Shown: positions 1-12,252 of the stretch, piece after piece
Numbering within the stretch: the stretch's first letter is position 1
Layout of the letters: every line of letters begins with the position of its first letter
From: Darksidea phi
Lineage: Eukaryota > Ascomycota > Dothideomycetes > Pleosporales > Lentitheciaceae
Assembly: GCA_030770425.1 (NCBI GenBank)
Contig: JASJFT010000041.1
Location: forward strand, 225,594-289,593
DNA length: 64,000 bases
Direction of reading: 5' to 3'
Position numbers and translations under genes: made by a program
Notes under the pieces: generated by a model
Databases searched by the model: none
What the model saw: only the letters and a program-made list of their open reading frames with translations
What the model was told of the DNA's origin: nothing

Positions 1-2494
1 CATAACCAACAGTTTCCACCGCCTATCTTTCCGGATCAGCGAAAATGATGCGAAGCGGCGAGGCGCCGAAAAGAAGAATACGAGGTTGAGTGAAGCGGAA
101 CAATACCTTGTCAAGCTGAGCGATGAGCTGAAGGAGCTGGTCAACCCATTGACAGATGCATTTCTTCGTGTGCAACCGCGAGGGTCGTATAGTGATCCGA
201 AGTGGGGAAGTGCGAGAGAGGCGCTGCTTACCGTATGGAAGGAAAAGGAGCTCACCACTTTGACTAAGAAGCTCAAGGGTGTCAAAAAGGAGGTTGATAC
301 CACCCTTCTGTCTGCTCTGCGGTAGGTGGCACCAGATGCATCGCGGTATACGGTTTACTCACCAATTCCAAGACAGTATCTTGACCAATCCACGGAAAAG
401 GGGCTGCCCGTGTCTAACGTGCATGACTCCCAGACGCATCACTGGGAACGGTGGCAAAGCGACGCCATTGACACTATCCAAGCAAATGCCTGGAAACCAA
501 AGAACAAGAAGCATGTCGAAGAGTTCTCAAAGCAGGCCGATGCTCTGGTTCTAGCAGAGAACAAAGCACATTTCTGCAGGGAAGTTTTTGCGCATTTGCA
601 TTTCAAAGAGCAGGACGATCGGCTTCATAGTATTTCCGCGCCTCATGGGGACAGTTTTAATTGGGTTTTTGATCCTCGGCGCCAGAAGGAGGGCGGTCTC
701 CTGAAATGGCTCGGGGACACCAGTGGTCTGAATTTGTTTTGGGTGACCGGTAAGTAGGGTAGCGAGCTTTGCCACCTCTCCACGTATCTAAAGCTCTGCG
801 CAGGAAAGCCGGGGTGCGGTAAAAGCACTCTCATGAAGCACCTGTTCCGCAATGAACGTCTGTTCCCGCAACTCGAAGAATGGTCAGGCCACTCACCAGG
901 ATTCTTGACCGGCTGTTTCCTCTGGAATTGCGGAAATGAGTTGCAAAAGACCTCAATTGGCCTGTTGAGCACATTGCTATACGAGACTCTTCAAGACTTG
1001 ATCTACGGCCCCTACGGACAAGACCCTGGCATCATCCCTTGGCTTTTTCACGATCGGTGGAATCAATTCTTGTCCTACGGCGGAGGCTTAAGTCCTTTCA
1101 CCCTTGCCGAGCTCCGGGCGTCATTTGACCTTCTCATTTCGGACGCGTCAAAGAAGTTTCTCTTTATGATTGATGGTTTGGACGAGATTGACGAAGGCCC
1201 GTCTGCTCTACTCGAAATATTCCTGACTGCCACAAAACGCGAGAACGTCAAAATGTGCATCTCGAGTCGTAAAGCTCCAGTCTTTCAACAAGCGTTTAGG
1301 GGGTGTCCCAGCCTTGAAGTTGACCAATGGATGAGGAAAGGTATCCTCTCTAGCGTCCTATATGCATTCGACCAAAACGACACCATGTTCAACATACCCG
1401 CCGAGCATTCAGACGGCACAGAAGAGCGAGCTATCATCAACATGATAGTCGACAAATCATCGGGTGTCTTCCTCTGGGCATCTTTAGCTACCGAACTGTT
1501 ACTACAGGATGTGAAAGAGACGGACGACGTGGCTACGATACGTGCTAGAGTGGATGCTCTGCCGTTCGATGTTGAGGATCTCATAGAATACATCGTCGAC
1601 TCTCTCGACGTTAAGCAACTTGAACAGGCGTCAAAACTAATTCGGCTGCTTGAGGCGCATGGATACCCCAGTCTCCTTCCCCTCTGCTTCGCCGCCGATT
1701 CAGACACATCATCCGGACTAGCCGCTGAAGTACGGCCGCTTACACCTTTGGAGGTCTTGACAGCCATCGAAGACATGCGCAACCTCCTAAAGTTCAAGTG
1801 CAAAACTCTTCTAGCTGTCTTCGAAGCCGACCCCATAGCGGAAGCACAGACGGAGGATGTCGACCTCAGGCACTTCAGAGTAAACTACATGCACCGATGC
1901 ATTCGAGACTTCCTTCGATCCGACACCATACTCGGACGTGTAAAGGAGGCGACAAATTACGACGCCCTCAATACAAACGAGAACTGGGCAAATGCACATC
2001 TCTGGACGCTCAAAACACTTACGCCGCGCAATGACAGCATGCCCATCTGGGACGCTCTCATGAACTGTATAGAATATGCCCTGCGCCTCGAAGCAAGCTC
2101 AAAGCGCGTCCGCTTAACCTATCTCGACGAAGTTAGCGCTACACTACGCCATCATCTCTCGACATGCTCTCTTTCCGACATGGACTTTCCGCCTGGAGCC
2201 ACTGTCCAATCGTTCCTCGATATCGCAATCTTACTGAACCTTTCCGGTTACGTAGCCATCAAAATCAGCAAGTCTGCCGATAGAAAAGAGATACGGCATG
2301 CCATGGACTACGCCAAGGACGTACGAAAGGTGATAGACGCGGGCGGGGAGGTGAAATGGCTAGGCAAACGTGTTACGCTGAGGGAGACGTATTCGCAGAG
2401 CACGCCAGAGCTAGCTGCGCTTTTGGAGTATCATACAAAATCGGTTCGCTTCTCAACGCAGAAGCCGGTCGTGGAGTTGCCGGAGTGGGTGTAG
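1..2494 (+). pseudogene. NACHT-type NLR (P-loop NTPase), 5' partial, with an in-frame stop
   Basis: The reading frame is already open at base 2, so the 5' end lies outside the window. Exon one runs 2-749. A 54-bp intron (750-803, GTAAGT...CAG) splits the P-loop, and exon two is 804-2494. Splicing restores a Walker A motif, GKPGCGKSTLMKHL, and a Walker B stretch, KKFLFMIDGLDEID, lies about 120 residues later. Sequence before the P-loop resembles the N-terminal segment common in fungal NACHT proteins. The family is STAND NTPases linked to non-self recognition and programmed cell death. The C-terminal part shows no recognisable WD40, ankyrin or TPR repeats. A TAG at 323-325 interrupts otherwise continuous coding just after DTTLLSALR. 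No convincing intron removes it, so the gene is probably inactive or carries a sequencing error. The NACHT assignment is firm; the pseudogene status is inferred. Confidence 0.75.
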
Positions 2495-3042
2495 ATAAGC
2501 GAGGTCGAGTGCATCATTGGGTTTTGAACGAGTTGACTTATGTCATCTTACGCTGCATTCAACCAGCGAGCGGTGTCGTACATGATTGGTTGGTTGGGGG
2601 ACCGTTGATACGAGATACCCATAGTCCGAATGCATGGTGCTTATCTAGCTAACAGTCACAATCATTGCAAGCGTGGTCTTGGAGTTGCGCCCCACTTACT
2701 TGTACCTGTCTTCAACATCTTTCTGTACACCGAGTATAGTCACTGCATGGTATTGCCACCAAATTCAACAATTGTGTCACACTGAAGGCCCACAGCGAAC
2801 AATGAAGTAAAAGTGTCAGGTAGCGTTCAGCTATACACTATTATAAGGGGATTCATCAACAGCCCGAAAGCTACAGTGCCTCGCTCTGCGGTTTCTGAAC
2901 GTGTCTGTCCATGTTCGCTAGTCTATTCTCTGTTTGAAAATCCATCATATAGTACGATGCCCGAAGCTCCATACGCCGAGGAGCTCACACAGTCTCGCAT
3001 CTGAATCCAGAAACATAGGACCGACCAGTTATAGGGGCGCGA
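2495..3042. other. Convergent intergenic region
   Basis: This stretch lies between the 3' ends of the NACHT gene and the MFS permease gene. I see no coding sequence with family resemblance and no repeat. It presumably holds the two 3' UTRs. Confidence 0.5.
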
Positions 3043-5184
3043 TTAAAGGGTATACCGGAAGAATCCAGCATGATCGCCCTTCTTGCTCTCAGTCATCATC
3101 TCCTTCTTGGTCCATACCTTCTTCTGCCCGTTGACAGAATCCGCAGCATCCCTCCTCTTGTTCTCCTCGCCGCACCACCACCGCATGAAAATGCAAAGGA
3201 TGGTGCTCATGGTAAGCAAACCGATGACGATGGCATGGCCGCGATGGTACTGCGGCCCGTCCTTCCAGGTGTACGTATAGGCAGAGAGGACGCCGCCCAG
3301 GTTACCGAAGCCGACTTGCATAGCGATACCTACAGAGCGCTTGGTAGAACCACCGATGTTGTTGCCATTCCAGGCTACGGTCTGCGAGACATTGGGGTAG
3401 ATGCCTGCCGCTCCAAGGAAGGTTCCCAGGTACTTGTATTTGGCGCTGTGTGTGCAGAGTTGGAGAATAAACCCGAGGATGCTATGCGAGATTAGACAAG
3501 AGTGTATTAAATGGAGATAGGAAGGGCGAGAAGATTATGCGGGGATGTGGAGACTGTGAGCCAATGCTTTACAGAGAAGACAACGCTATGTTATGCAGAT
3601 GTTGCATGTGAAATGGGGTACAGAAAATGAAAGGCAAATGAGCAACAGGGTGGAAGGTCGGTGAGGCATGGAATGTGGTAGGGCAGACTCTAACAAGCCG
3701 ATTGGTTGGAAGGAGGGTTGCACTTACGCTAGTAGGTTGCAAGAGATCATGTAGATGCCTCGCTGGCCATGCCTGTCGGCCAGCCACCCGGCGGAAATGC
3801 AAAACGCGCATGCCACCACGTATGGCGGTACAGTCATCAGTTGTGCCTTTTCGTTCTCATATCCCAGTCCTTTGATGATAGTAGGCAGAAAGAGGGAGAA
3901 CGAGTACAGGGGTGAGTAGATACCGAATGTGATGCACATATGCATCCAAATTTTCCAGTCGGAAAGAGCGCTTCGGAAGTATTTCAGGTCGAAGGTATCA
4001 TCGAGATATGATCTGTCGGCTTCAAGACGTCGTTGCACTTCGCGTCGCTCGTCATCTGACAAGAACTTCGCTGTGGTCGGATAATCATACATGAGAAAGT
4101 ATGCCGAGAGCGCTATATGATCGCTCGTGTCAGCCTATAAGGTGCCTTAAGAAGCGCAACGTAGTGTTGACGTAACCACATGGGTGCACCGATAACGCCA
4201 TATGTGTACAGAACCTGAAGGGTCCAATAGTTGACTCGTCAATACGCACTTACCGATGATAACAGTGACAGCTCCCTCGATGATGAAGATCCACGACCAT
4301 GCGCCTAACCCTCGTACATGATCCATTCTCATGATAGCTCGGGCTAGCAGTCCACCAAAGGCTCCAGCTGCCGTAGCAGCAGAGAAGAACAGAGCCATGC
4401 GGACCCCTACCTCGTGTCTCGGATACCACTGGGTAATACTGAGTGCACGTCAGTTTAACCCGCAAGAGGCCTCAGACGCTAGATATCTCCGAGGTCGTGT
4501 AATCTAACGTACTAGAAAGTAATGCCCGGAAAAAGTCCACCTTCAGCGAGGCCAAGAGCGGCACGAACTACCAACAGACTTGAGTAGGTCTTCACCGAAC
4601 CCATCAGGCAACATATGAAGCCCCATGCCACCATGATGCTGGGGATCCATATAGAAGGGCGAAAGCGCTTCATCATAAGGTTGGACGGAATTTCGGCGAG
4701 AACGTAGAAAGGAAAGAAGATGGCAAGGGCGTCGTTGTATTTGAGGGACTTCGGTGGCAGACTCAGATCTCGCTCGAGCCCGGCCAAGCGTGCGTTGCCG
4801 ATATTGCTACGGTCGAGGAAGCTCATACTAGAACCTGTTAGCGGGCTACTCGAGACATGAAAAAGCTCGACCCATTTTCCACAATCCCAAATTGCCCCAT
4901 CCATCATGAGCCCCATGGCGGTTACCAGGCGCCATAATCCGCATATATTTTCTCTTCCTCATTTCACTCGGGGCATATGCATATCTGGTTTGATTGACTT
5001 ACAGATAGAGCAGAGCAAGGAAGGGAATCAGAGAGAAGTCAATCTTGCGAAGCAGGCGGCGTGTTGCCTTCTCGTCGTAACCCACACACGACATGCTTCC
5101 CACATCGTCAACAGCAGAGGCTGACTTGTCAGATGTGTGGACAGAGTCCAGTGCGACGTCTTTCTCGGCAGCGATCGCAGCCAT
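3043..5184 (-). CDS. MFS permease of the anion:cation symporter (Dal5/TNA1-like) family
   Basis: Five exons on the minus strand, 5184-5003, 4827-4513, 4438-4254, 4112-3728 and 3481-3043, join to 1506 nt (501 residues). Every junction has GT-AG ends and keeps frame. The family signature LSFLDRSNIGNARLAGL is rebuilt across the first intron, and FPGITFYITQWYPRHEVG across the second. These mark the fungal allantoate/nicotinate-type permeases with about 12 membrane helices in the plasma membrane. The substrate cannot be read from sequence; organic anions such as allantoate, nicotinate or pantothenate are typical. The acidic, charged N-terminal tail is usual. Introns of 175, 74, 141 and 246 bp are long for this genome. 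The gene sits at the edge of the accessory region. Confidence 0.88.
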
Positions 5185-6495
5185 GGTCTTGTCGAAATGT
5201 TTGTCGGGGCGAAGTACTAGGTGAGGTGTGTGAGGGCGTGGAGGGCAGAAAGGATGGAGGGTTGTTTTGGGACTGGACGAGAAGTGTGCCGCTTATGAGT
5301 GAAAGAGGCAGGCGCGGACGTCGTAGGTGCCCGAACCAAGATGCGCGGTCCACAGGCTCGGTGAAACCTACCTGCTGAAATTAGAGCAAGGAGGCGGTTT
5401 GCATTCTTCGCTAACGTCGTGTATCGAGCGGTGCCAGCGCGAGTTTCTGGGGGGCATCTCACCCGGTCTTCATCTCCTTCATCGCGCCACTTTGCGAAGG
5501 GTACTGGGCGGCAGCCAAATTTAATTTGGCTGTATCTTCGGGCAGCTGCGGCTTCCTCATGGCCCGTGGCCGTCCGCTCCCGCTGTCACGGTCGCATTCT
5601 GTTTGAAGTGCCTCTGTTCTTGTGTCCTTCGAGCACCGAGTGGAACGAACTAGTTAGCCTAATAGGGATTGGACGAAGGGAGTCTGGCGGAGTACAAACA
5701 GATCTCAACCTGTTGCAGCACGACCCAAATTTGTCAAAGCGCGGCGCCCCTTAAACAAGAGGAAGCATGCCTACACTGGCAGAAGAGCTCCCATTGGGAA
5801 CCCCGAGACTCCTTTCACGTACAGTGACAACGAAGTCTGAACTATCGCATTTCGCGTTGTTAAGGGTCTCTAGAGAAAAGGAGGCTCGAGTCGTGGGACA
5901 CACGTGCACCACGCGGGTCGCCCATATACGTAATCGTATAATGCGTTGGCGCATTCTTTCGATCGGATCTGGCCGGCAATCACGCCCAGATGCCTCGTGG
6001 TTCGTGTATGCAGAGAACTCTGGTACCCGACGTGCCACGAGCACAGAATGACTCCGTCAGCTAACCCTTCCGAGCGCCCAACAGCGGGTTTCAGCATGAC
6101 ATGCATGCTCAATGCCGACGTGTAACTTGTCATATGCAAATGAGTGGGACCTGGGGGGACATGGTTGCCGAAAGAATGTCTTTGAAGATAACGGTGGCAG
6201 CCTTGCGTCGCCGTGGCTGGTTTGTGAGACATTGGGCCGGTATCGCATACCTCTATTTCCAGCGACCGGGTACTAGGCCGGTCGTACCTTGCGGCATTGC
6301 CGCCGCTGAACAGACCATTTATTTCTTGATAGCTACGAACAAAGCAATGCCAACTTCCTAAAAGAGGTTAGAATACTCGTTTAGTTGAGAGGTATGGAAC
6401 GGTTTACCACTCTTTTTACGAAGTTTTCAGACGGTATAGTCGCATCTTAGCTAAAAATGTGGCGTATCTAGTGGTTGTTTTAGCAGTGCACCGAT
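5185..6495. other. Gene-poor region upstream of the MFS permease
   Basis: Only short open frames on both strands with no recognisable domain are present, so no gene is called. The part next to 5184 should contain the promoter of the permease. Confidence 0.45.
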
Positions 6496-7400
6496 CTACG
6501 TTGACGTTTGATAATGTCTTTGGTCCGCCGCAGTAAACCTGAATGTATCCTTGGCTAAATAGGGAAGCGTCCGGGAACGGGTGATTGAATCGGGCGGCAC
6601 TGTAGATCTCGGCGCGGTGCCGCGGGAATTGACCCGTTCAACTGTTTGAACACCGACGACAGGGGAGACGTAGGTGTATTGTTGAAACGTACTGCTCTTG
6701 CAGCGAGAAAGCTGCCTTTGGATTCTTGGCGTTGTAACTTGGTGAGGTTCCCGATCTGTGGATGGTAGTAACAAAATCTCCAGAGGTATATTGTTCTCAT
6801 CGGAAGTCTTCCGAATCGCGAGGGACTTCGACATAATCATTGCACATCGATGGGCAGGTCCTTCGGAATCTTTCGCAACCATAGAGCTGCCTCTGGGGCC
6901 ATTACGTGCAAGAGCAGAATCCCATTGTGCTTCCAGAAGTATTGGTCCGTCGACACGGCCGTCCTCAGCAGCCTTATAGAATACCGATAGCGATGGCTAA
7001 GAAGGGGACGGTCCTCGTGATCTCGATCATCAGAATTCTTCCGCCTGGCTTCAGCGACCTTCGGATTCGGGAGAGCGCTGCATTGTTTGGGTGTACGACG
7101 TGGAGAACATTCGACCCTAGGACAAGATCATAAGACTCCTCTTGGAAACTTTGGCTGAGAGTGTTGCCCTGGTGTTCTAGTTTGCGGTAAGCGACCTTTC
7201 CCTTCCATTTCTGCCGATTCTGGAGATGTTTCTTCGAGCGCTCAAATAAAGCGGCAGCAGCGTCGGCGAAGTAAAATAGCTAAAATGGAATTTGTCCTCT
7301 GACGATGTAACCACCAGTATTAGCTCGGTGGATCCTACACGAATTTCTAGCACCATCATATTGGAATTTTTGAAAGTAGAGTGGCGGAGGTATCCAATCG
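6496..7400 (-). pseudogene. Relic of a polyketide synthase C-methyltransferase domain
   Basis: Reading the minus strand from about 7370 downwards gives fragments in shifting frames that line up with the C-methyltransferase domain of highly reducing PKSs. In order they are: a motif-I-like segment MMVLEIRVGSTEL; FERSKKHLQNRQKWKG; a well kept SYDLVLGSNVLHVV followed by LKPGGRILMIEITR; then, after a stop and frame change near 6977, EDGRVDGPILLEAQWD and a C-terminal piece ending in MIMSKSLA. The usual LPGWW segment between these blocks is missing. At least two frame changes, a stop and a deletion show the gene is dead. I found no ketosynthase, acyltransferase or other PKS domain nearby, so this is an isolated remnant of a biosynthetic gene. 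Confidence 0.7.
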
Positions 7401-8831
7401 CAAATCCATGACAACATATCACCAACGATAACATGTTCTTGCAGCCACGGGAGACTCCGGACGTGCCGCCATATTAGTATAGGAACTGATTCAAACTATA
7501 GCACGAGTTTGAACAACCTTAGGGTATTTTATCATTTCAATTAAACTGTGATGCATACTTATTTCGCCTCGAGCACTTATTTAGACACCAATTCTGTAAT
7601 CTTGCAAGGTACCTCTTTATAACACCAAGGCCGTTCTAATTCAAGCTAGGTAATAGCAAATAGATACTTCTCTATTAGATACTTGCCGAAATCTATGTAA
7701 CATCACAAAGACAAATAGCTCGATCCCCAACAAGTAGATCCTACATTGTCTTTCACCTCCATTACCTTGAAATTTACATCTAGAAAGTTCCTTGACCTAT
7801 TCATGTTAGTTCTCGCTGCACGCAAATGCTTGTTAGTGCAGAAAACTTGCATATTTTCTAATCAGGAAAGTTAAGGGTGACGACCGGGCACCTGGGGTTA
7901 GATTCCGCCGGGAGACATTTTGGCGGCGGACATGATTTTACTCGCAACATCATCTTCCACCTTAACGTCGTCTCAACATCAACATCATTATACGGCTGAA
8001 GCATGCTATACGTAGAAACTCTAAATTCCTCGGCCTATTCGATACTGTAAACAGTATATCAATATCGAGAATGCTTGGATGCGACGAAGTAAATTTCCAT
8101 ACACAGCTCGGCTATCAGCCAGAATGATCCGACATGCTGTGTTCATCGATGAACACCGAGCTAAGTTCCGACAAGATATTATGTCTCAAGAGAAGCCGAC
8201 CAAAATTCATCGTTATGAACGACGGCGCAAGCATTCGCATCGTCGTGGTACTTCAGACGCAAAGACACTCGACACTGATGAATAATATAGAGATCGCAAG
8301 CCCTCTATGCTAAACGACCGACGAGATACGTTGGCGGTACCTAAGAGATCATGAATCACTGACATCATGGCTCATATACGGACCCTCATTGTCTGAGATC
8401 GATTTCTTGGCACAGACCAATTGTTTACTGACACTTTATCATGTTGAGGAATCGAATGGGTCTAAAAAGGCGACCAAAGTCTCACGGAATGCGCACATGA
8501 ACCCAAGAAGGTACCTTTTTTGCTGTCTTTTTCTGAGCTATGTTCTTACCGGCACTGCCAGCGCTGAAATGTTCTATGGCACCGACTAACGAAACTCCAA
8601 AGACTGTTTCTTGGACAACTCACTTCCACACAAAGTGGAACATTTCTCATTACCAGCGTAGAATAGTGAGTAGTTAACCCACAACGTGACCCAATTGCAT
8701 CACTCATAGATGGATGGCTGACATCCTCGAGCATCCTGGTGAGGAACCGAGACGGATAGGCATCCCTCGAGAAGCCAAACTTATAGGTGTCATCTCCTGG
8801 CTTATTTTTTCAAATTTTCATAGTGGCAGCC
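7401..8831. other. AT-rich gene-free stretch
   Basis: This region is AT-rich, especially about 7480-7860. The open frames are short and match nothing I know. It may hold further decayed remains of the PKS or of transposons, but I cannot support a specific call. Confidence 0.4.
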
Positions 8832-8989
8832 ACTTTTCTAAAGTCCGCACGAAACATAGTAGGAGTTTGTACGCAGTAGAGGTGCTATTCCCACACCTTA
8901 TATACGGTAATAGAGCTGTAGAGCTGTATACGGTACTGTCGATCGTAAGAGATATTTACGACCGACGAGGTAATATTTCGAATATTAAC
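8832..8989 (+). repeat. Dispersed repeat, copy A (least mutated)
   Basis: This copy shares long runs with 44953-45092 and with the right end of the window (63941-64000), including AGTAGGAGTTTGTA and GAGGTAATATTTCGAATATT. Copy A keeps C and G bases where the 45-kb copy has T and A. It also contains about 25 bp (around 8937-8963) missing from the 45-kb copy. It is probably a fragment of a transposable element whose class I cannot name. Confidence 0.75.
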
Positions 8990-9200
8990 AGGCTACGAAA
9001 AGGGATCAGCGTTAGAACCGTAGATTAGAACGACAAGAGATTCCAACAATCTTCTGGCTTATAATATCGCATTAAGAACTTATACCTACCCAGAACATGA
9101 GCATCGAAAGATGTCCCTAAAGGCCGTTAGCAAGTGGTGCGACGCTTTTCATTAGGAATCTACCGATAGCAGAATTCTTCGCTTTCATATACCATGACTC

Positions 9201-9490
9201 CTACCTCGCTCTTCTGCTAGTATGCGACGAAGGTTGTGTCGAATTTACGACCACCACATATGTGCCGATGCCCGGCTGATGGTAGTGAAGCTGGTCATTC
9301 TCGTTACGATCTAACATTCGATAGACCCTGAGGATGTTAGAGTCGGCATTAGTGCCCGAGAACTTGTTATCTACGTTTGCGGCAGACCCCATTCAGAGGG
9401 GTAGCACTGCCTATTGCGTTGGATAGAAGTTGCCCTGTCTCGCCATTGCTCGTGCCCAAAGCAAAGCACGAACTTCTCCCTAGGTCTATA
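9201..9490 (-). pseudogene. DUF2235 (alpha/beta hydrolase-like) gene fragment
   Basis: The minus strand encodes DNKFSGTNADSNILRVYRML and then QLHYHQPGIGTYV, which match the N-terminal core of fungal DUF2235 proteins. The start of that core, REKFVLCF, is found just upstream at about 9461-9490. In the family a DGT motif follows directly. Here about 95 bp of unrelated reading separates the two parts, either an intron whose donor is destroyed or an insertion. Coding resemblance stops after GIGTYV, so most of the domain is absent. The function of fungal DUF2235 proteins is poorly known; bacterial relatives include phospholipase effectors. Confidence 0.65.
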
Positions 9491-10896
9491 GCTCCGCGAT
9501 TGGTTCGCTACAACAGGTTCATTGCGTCGCAATGGAAATTTAGCCGCTCCTGTAATGGTCCGTCGGCGGGGTATTCTGGATCCTGGCACGCCATGTTGAG
9601 GCTGTAATAGACTAATGAGAAATGAGAACAAACACACAATGGCGTCATTTAACGCTGAGAAGGTGGACGACAGCTACTTAATGGAGCATCAGCGTATGGG
9701 CTTGTACTCGTCTGGGACATCATGAATTGGTCCGGCAACCAAACCATCTCTACGTGCGGTTAGTGGACAAGGTGGAGAAAGTGATGGGCACTGCATCATC
9801 ACCAATCTTTGTGTTTGTGGGACTTCGGCGACCCTCGCACTGTAGAATGAAAACACTAGTTAGTTGTCTCAACTGTTTCACCCCACTCATCGAAGAAACT
9901 TGCCAATGAGCGGCGGTCAGCGAAAAGAGGCGTTTTCTAGGCGGGTCACGTAGGGTGCACTCAATGTAGTGACCACCCCCCTTTTTGCGATACCCACGTC
10001 TGCAACATGGCATGAGAGTTAGTTCAATGATCTTTGTCCAGCAGTATGTGAAATTTAATAAAGGCTCCAAGATAGCCTAATATGTACGCGCTATAAGGAT
10101 GCCGGCCATCAAAGGTGTCGAAACAGCGGGTCGTGTGCTTGTGGAACTTGATGCACTAAGCACCACAGGTTCACAGCATTGGCATTGAGATGCAACCCGC
10201 ATAACCAGTGGCACAAATATCATGGCGAGGTTAGCAGTGTAGGTTTGTGGAGAGTTTAAGATTGATATCCGTGCGTCTCAGGCCGCTCCATTCCACGCCT
10301 TCCATTCTACTCGTCCAAAGAGTGAGAACTGCAGTATCTCGGCATTATCGCATGATTGCTCTTCCATCCATTCTGATGATCTTCGCCAGCTGAGTGCAGC
10401 GCCAGCCCTTAGCACTCGTGTGCACTCGTGCATCATTCTGAGAGATGTGCTGGCCAGGATCGATGCATGCCTCCACTCTATATATCAGTTACCTTTCCTC
10501 CGGTCGGACATGGTATAACGTTGTTGATCCAGCCTGTGCCCAAACGTCGCTTTAAGTAGCATTACTTTTCGTACGGAATTAGCTCTGTGAGTTGTACGCC
10601 TGACCTCGTTACCTTGCACTCAATCGGAATCATTGCTGTGACTAAAACCCATCGACGGCTTCTGAGAGGCTCACACTCTGGACTAAACTCGGTCGTCGGC
10701 TCTGATGGTACATGCGTTACAATAAAAGAGATGTCAACCACGACAAAAGCTACACAAGGAATTAACTAAACAGCCCGTAGAAGTGAGGTGGATCAGGACA
10801 AATCAGGGTAGATAGTCCCCTGCGTTCATATGTAGAGCATCTTCAGTGTTACTCTCCAATGTGTTCCATACCTGCAGGTGGCAGAGAGGAAGCGCC
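9491..10896. other. Gene-free stretch
   Basis: I see no coding sequence with family resemblance and no clear repeat on either strand. Confidence 0.4.
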
Positions 10897-11598
10897 TTAG
10901 CCTGATCTGGCACTGTCTGTATCATCGTGGTATCTTTCACGGAATGCCTTATTCGCCACGCGAGCCCAATTGGCCATAGCAGACCCATATGCCGATGCCG
11001 GTGCCCGTTGAGGTTCTTCAGCGCAAGTAGAACATCTATAAGAAGTCCTTACAAGCGTGTTGGTGAAAGGCCGTGTCCAACTTTTTGAATTTCCAAGTCT
11101 CCACAGTGACGTCGACAAAGTATCTGCGTAAAGGGTTGGTTGGATGGGTTCGATCGTAGATATCCGCAACCGTCCGATTGGAGTAGTACCAATTTTGTAC
11201 CCACTTTTGGCGAAGAAGCATTATGTGGAGTTCTGCAGCTCTTGCATTCCTTTGTCTTTTACGAAGTAAAGCAGGTTCAAGATACGGTCGGTGCTCAGAG
11301 GTAGCTTTCCATCGGTGCTGGTGCCTGCAACCGCGAACCTGTATGTGTACATCCAGTAGACAACTGTATCAAAAATATCAGGGTCGTCGGTGGGGAGGTC
11401 GATGTCATCATCAGAACCATCACGCAGAACATTCTGGAAGTGCACCGAGTTATGCCGAAGTACCCCTTGATGGACCTGGAATCCCTTCTTTTTGGGGCCC
11501 TTTCCAACGCAAAGAATGACTCGAAAGCGCACCTGCGAATTTGTCGTCAGCGTGGGGATAAAATAATCAGAAGGGGGCCGACTTGGGTGGCGAGGCAT
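10897..11598 (-). pseudogene. BTB/POZ domain gene, frameshifted
   Basis: From an ATG at 11598 the minus strand reads 125 residues with a BTB/POZ fold signature: VILCVGKGPKKKGFQVHQG, RHNSVHFQNVLRDG, DLPTDDPDIFDTVVYWMYTY and a helix ending MQELQN. A stop follows at 11221-11223. Coding-like sequence resumes at once in another frame (LLRQKWVQNWYYSNRTVADI, 11036-11221), as expected for the helices after BTB. This suggests a one-base loss near 11220. A third segment, ANWARVANKAFRERYHDD, follows around 10910-10970. Fungal BTB-only proteins of this kind are numerous and mostly uncharacterised. A short true protein cannot be excluded. Confidence 0.6.
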
Positions 11599-12252
11599 CG
11601 GCGTATGAATAATTCGGCATCTCGAGCGGCAGTTCCTTGATGGTCATAATGGTAGGTGCTCGGACTGGAGTGGATTTAGGTGGTCGAGTCGAGGATGAAT
11701 TGAAGTTCCGCGTCGGCGTGAGGCCACTCCCGTCGCTCCTGCCTCCCTTCATGGCCGCCAAGACAAGCCCTTCAAACCACACTACGAGAAAGGCTCGGAG
11801 GATATATTGCATTAGTTCGGATGGCCTCCAGATAGTTCACCGGCTCAACCTTGTGAGCAGAGGGAATTTCGAGCGCGCTTAGACGGCTAACAGAACTAGA
11901 GCAGCCACTAGGAGTCCAATGGGTGTAAGGAACGTTTTTAAGATCCGAAGTGGAAGACTGCAAGAGAAGTTACAGGGCAGACTTCACGCGGATCGAGGAT
12001 AAGGATTGAATGAAGTGAGAGAAAGGTCATGGAAGGATACGGATAGAATGAGCAGAAACAAGAGCCAAAGTAGACAGATGATGATGGCGAGCGTCTTTTA
12101 CAAGGTACTGTAAAGTTATTTGGACTTTCTCATACCGCGTGGGACAGATTTCATGTCATTACCGTTAGCGCTTAGCACATGTAATGTTATTCATGCAAGT
12201 CCGCCGTCTCCTTTGCATCCACTGAAGTGCATACTCTGTCCACGGCTGCCTT
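11599..12252. other. Intergenic region
   Basis: No gene is supported here. The open frames on both strands are low-complexity and overlap one another. The stretch marks the transition from the gene-poor island to the housekeeping block. Confidence 0.4.

Noticed and set aside
281..325. A 45-bp intron that would remove the TAG in the NACHT gene
   Set aside because: The donor GTCAAA is poor and removal would delete the conserved VKKEVDTTLLSALR-like segment.
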